Below are positions 5,948-6,010 of a stretch of 6,010 nt of DNA, in pieces. Position numbers and translations under genes: made by a program. The notes beneath the pieces were generated by a model. The model had not been told where the DNA came from, ran no database searches, and worked only from the letters and a program-made list of their open reading frames with translations. Source of the stretch: Oscillospiraceae bacterium. GTDB taxonomy: Bacteria; Bacillota; Clostridia; Oscillospirales; Ruminococcaceae. Numbering within the stretch: position 1 is the stretch's first letter; each line of letters opens with the position of its first letter. The DNA lies in NCBI GenBank assembly GCA_017410745.1, contig JAFPPJ010000012.1, forward strand, positions 1 to 6,010, read 5' to 3'.

Positions 5948-6010
5948 TCAATTTTTTTGTAGAAAATGTGCAAGATTTTTTGTAAGGGGGTCCTTGTTAT
6001 TAAATAAATA
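5948..6010. other. A/T-rich upstream intergenic DNA
   Basis: No gene is visible here. It holds T-runs on the plus strand (5951-5957 and 5976-5981) and a small palindromic element, AAGG-GGGT-CCTT (5984-5995), that could be a protein site. Its upstream neighbour is beyond the window. Confidence 0.4.

Noticed and set aside
5984..5995. Small palindrome AAGG-GGGT-CCTT as a terminator
   Set aside because: The stem is only 4 bp and has no T-run directly after it; at most a weak protein site.

Overview
The base and codon usage (moderate GC, frequent ATA for Ile), the Gram-positive lipoprotein signal, strong Shine-Dalgarno sites, sigma-A-type promoters and short rho-independent terminators suggest a low-to-mid GC Firmicute. 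It looks like a gut or rumen Clostridium-group organism of the Ruminococcus type. The genus is an inference from style and gene content; no marker gene here proves it.

Layout. Bases 1-489 (minus) hold the N-terminal two thirds of a TrmN6/YfiC-like N6-adenine methyltransferase that runs off the left edge. It appears to start at an unusual CTG codon. Directly upstream of it on the same strand (510-1910) is a 466-residue lipoprotein with an Fn3-like segment, calcium-binding TSP3-type loops and a C-terminal FTP/PepSY-like region, but no peptidase domain. The two are probably co-transcribed. A 115-bp divergent intergenic region separates the lipoprotein from a plus-strand PaaI-type hotdog thioesterase (2026-2427), which ends in a strong terminator.

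The right half (2462-6010, minus) reads as one transcription unit. A perfect-consensus promoter (TTGACA, 17 bp, TATAAT) with an A-tract upstream is followed by a short leader containing a hairpin plus U-run. Next comes a 775-residue, proline-poor coiled-coil protein whose last ~60 residues look like the beta-wing of the Hsp70 nucleotide exchange factor GrpE. After it come an intrinsic terminator, a 150-residue soluble protein of unknown type, and a 178-residue multi-pass membrane protein. The last two have no visible promoter of their own and probably depend on read-through of that terminator, so the first gene would be made in excess.

The most noteworthy content is this right-hand unit: a very long coiled coil capped by a GrpE-like head, apparently strongly transcribed and coupled to two unrecognised proteins, one of them in the membrane. 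A role as a scaffold or tether working with an Hsp70-family protein is an inference; no Hsp70 gene is in the window.
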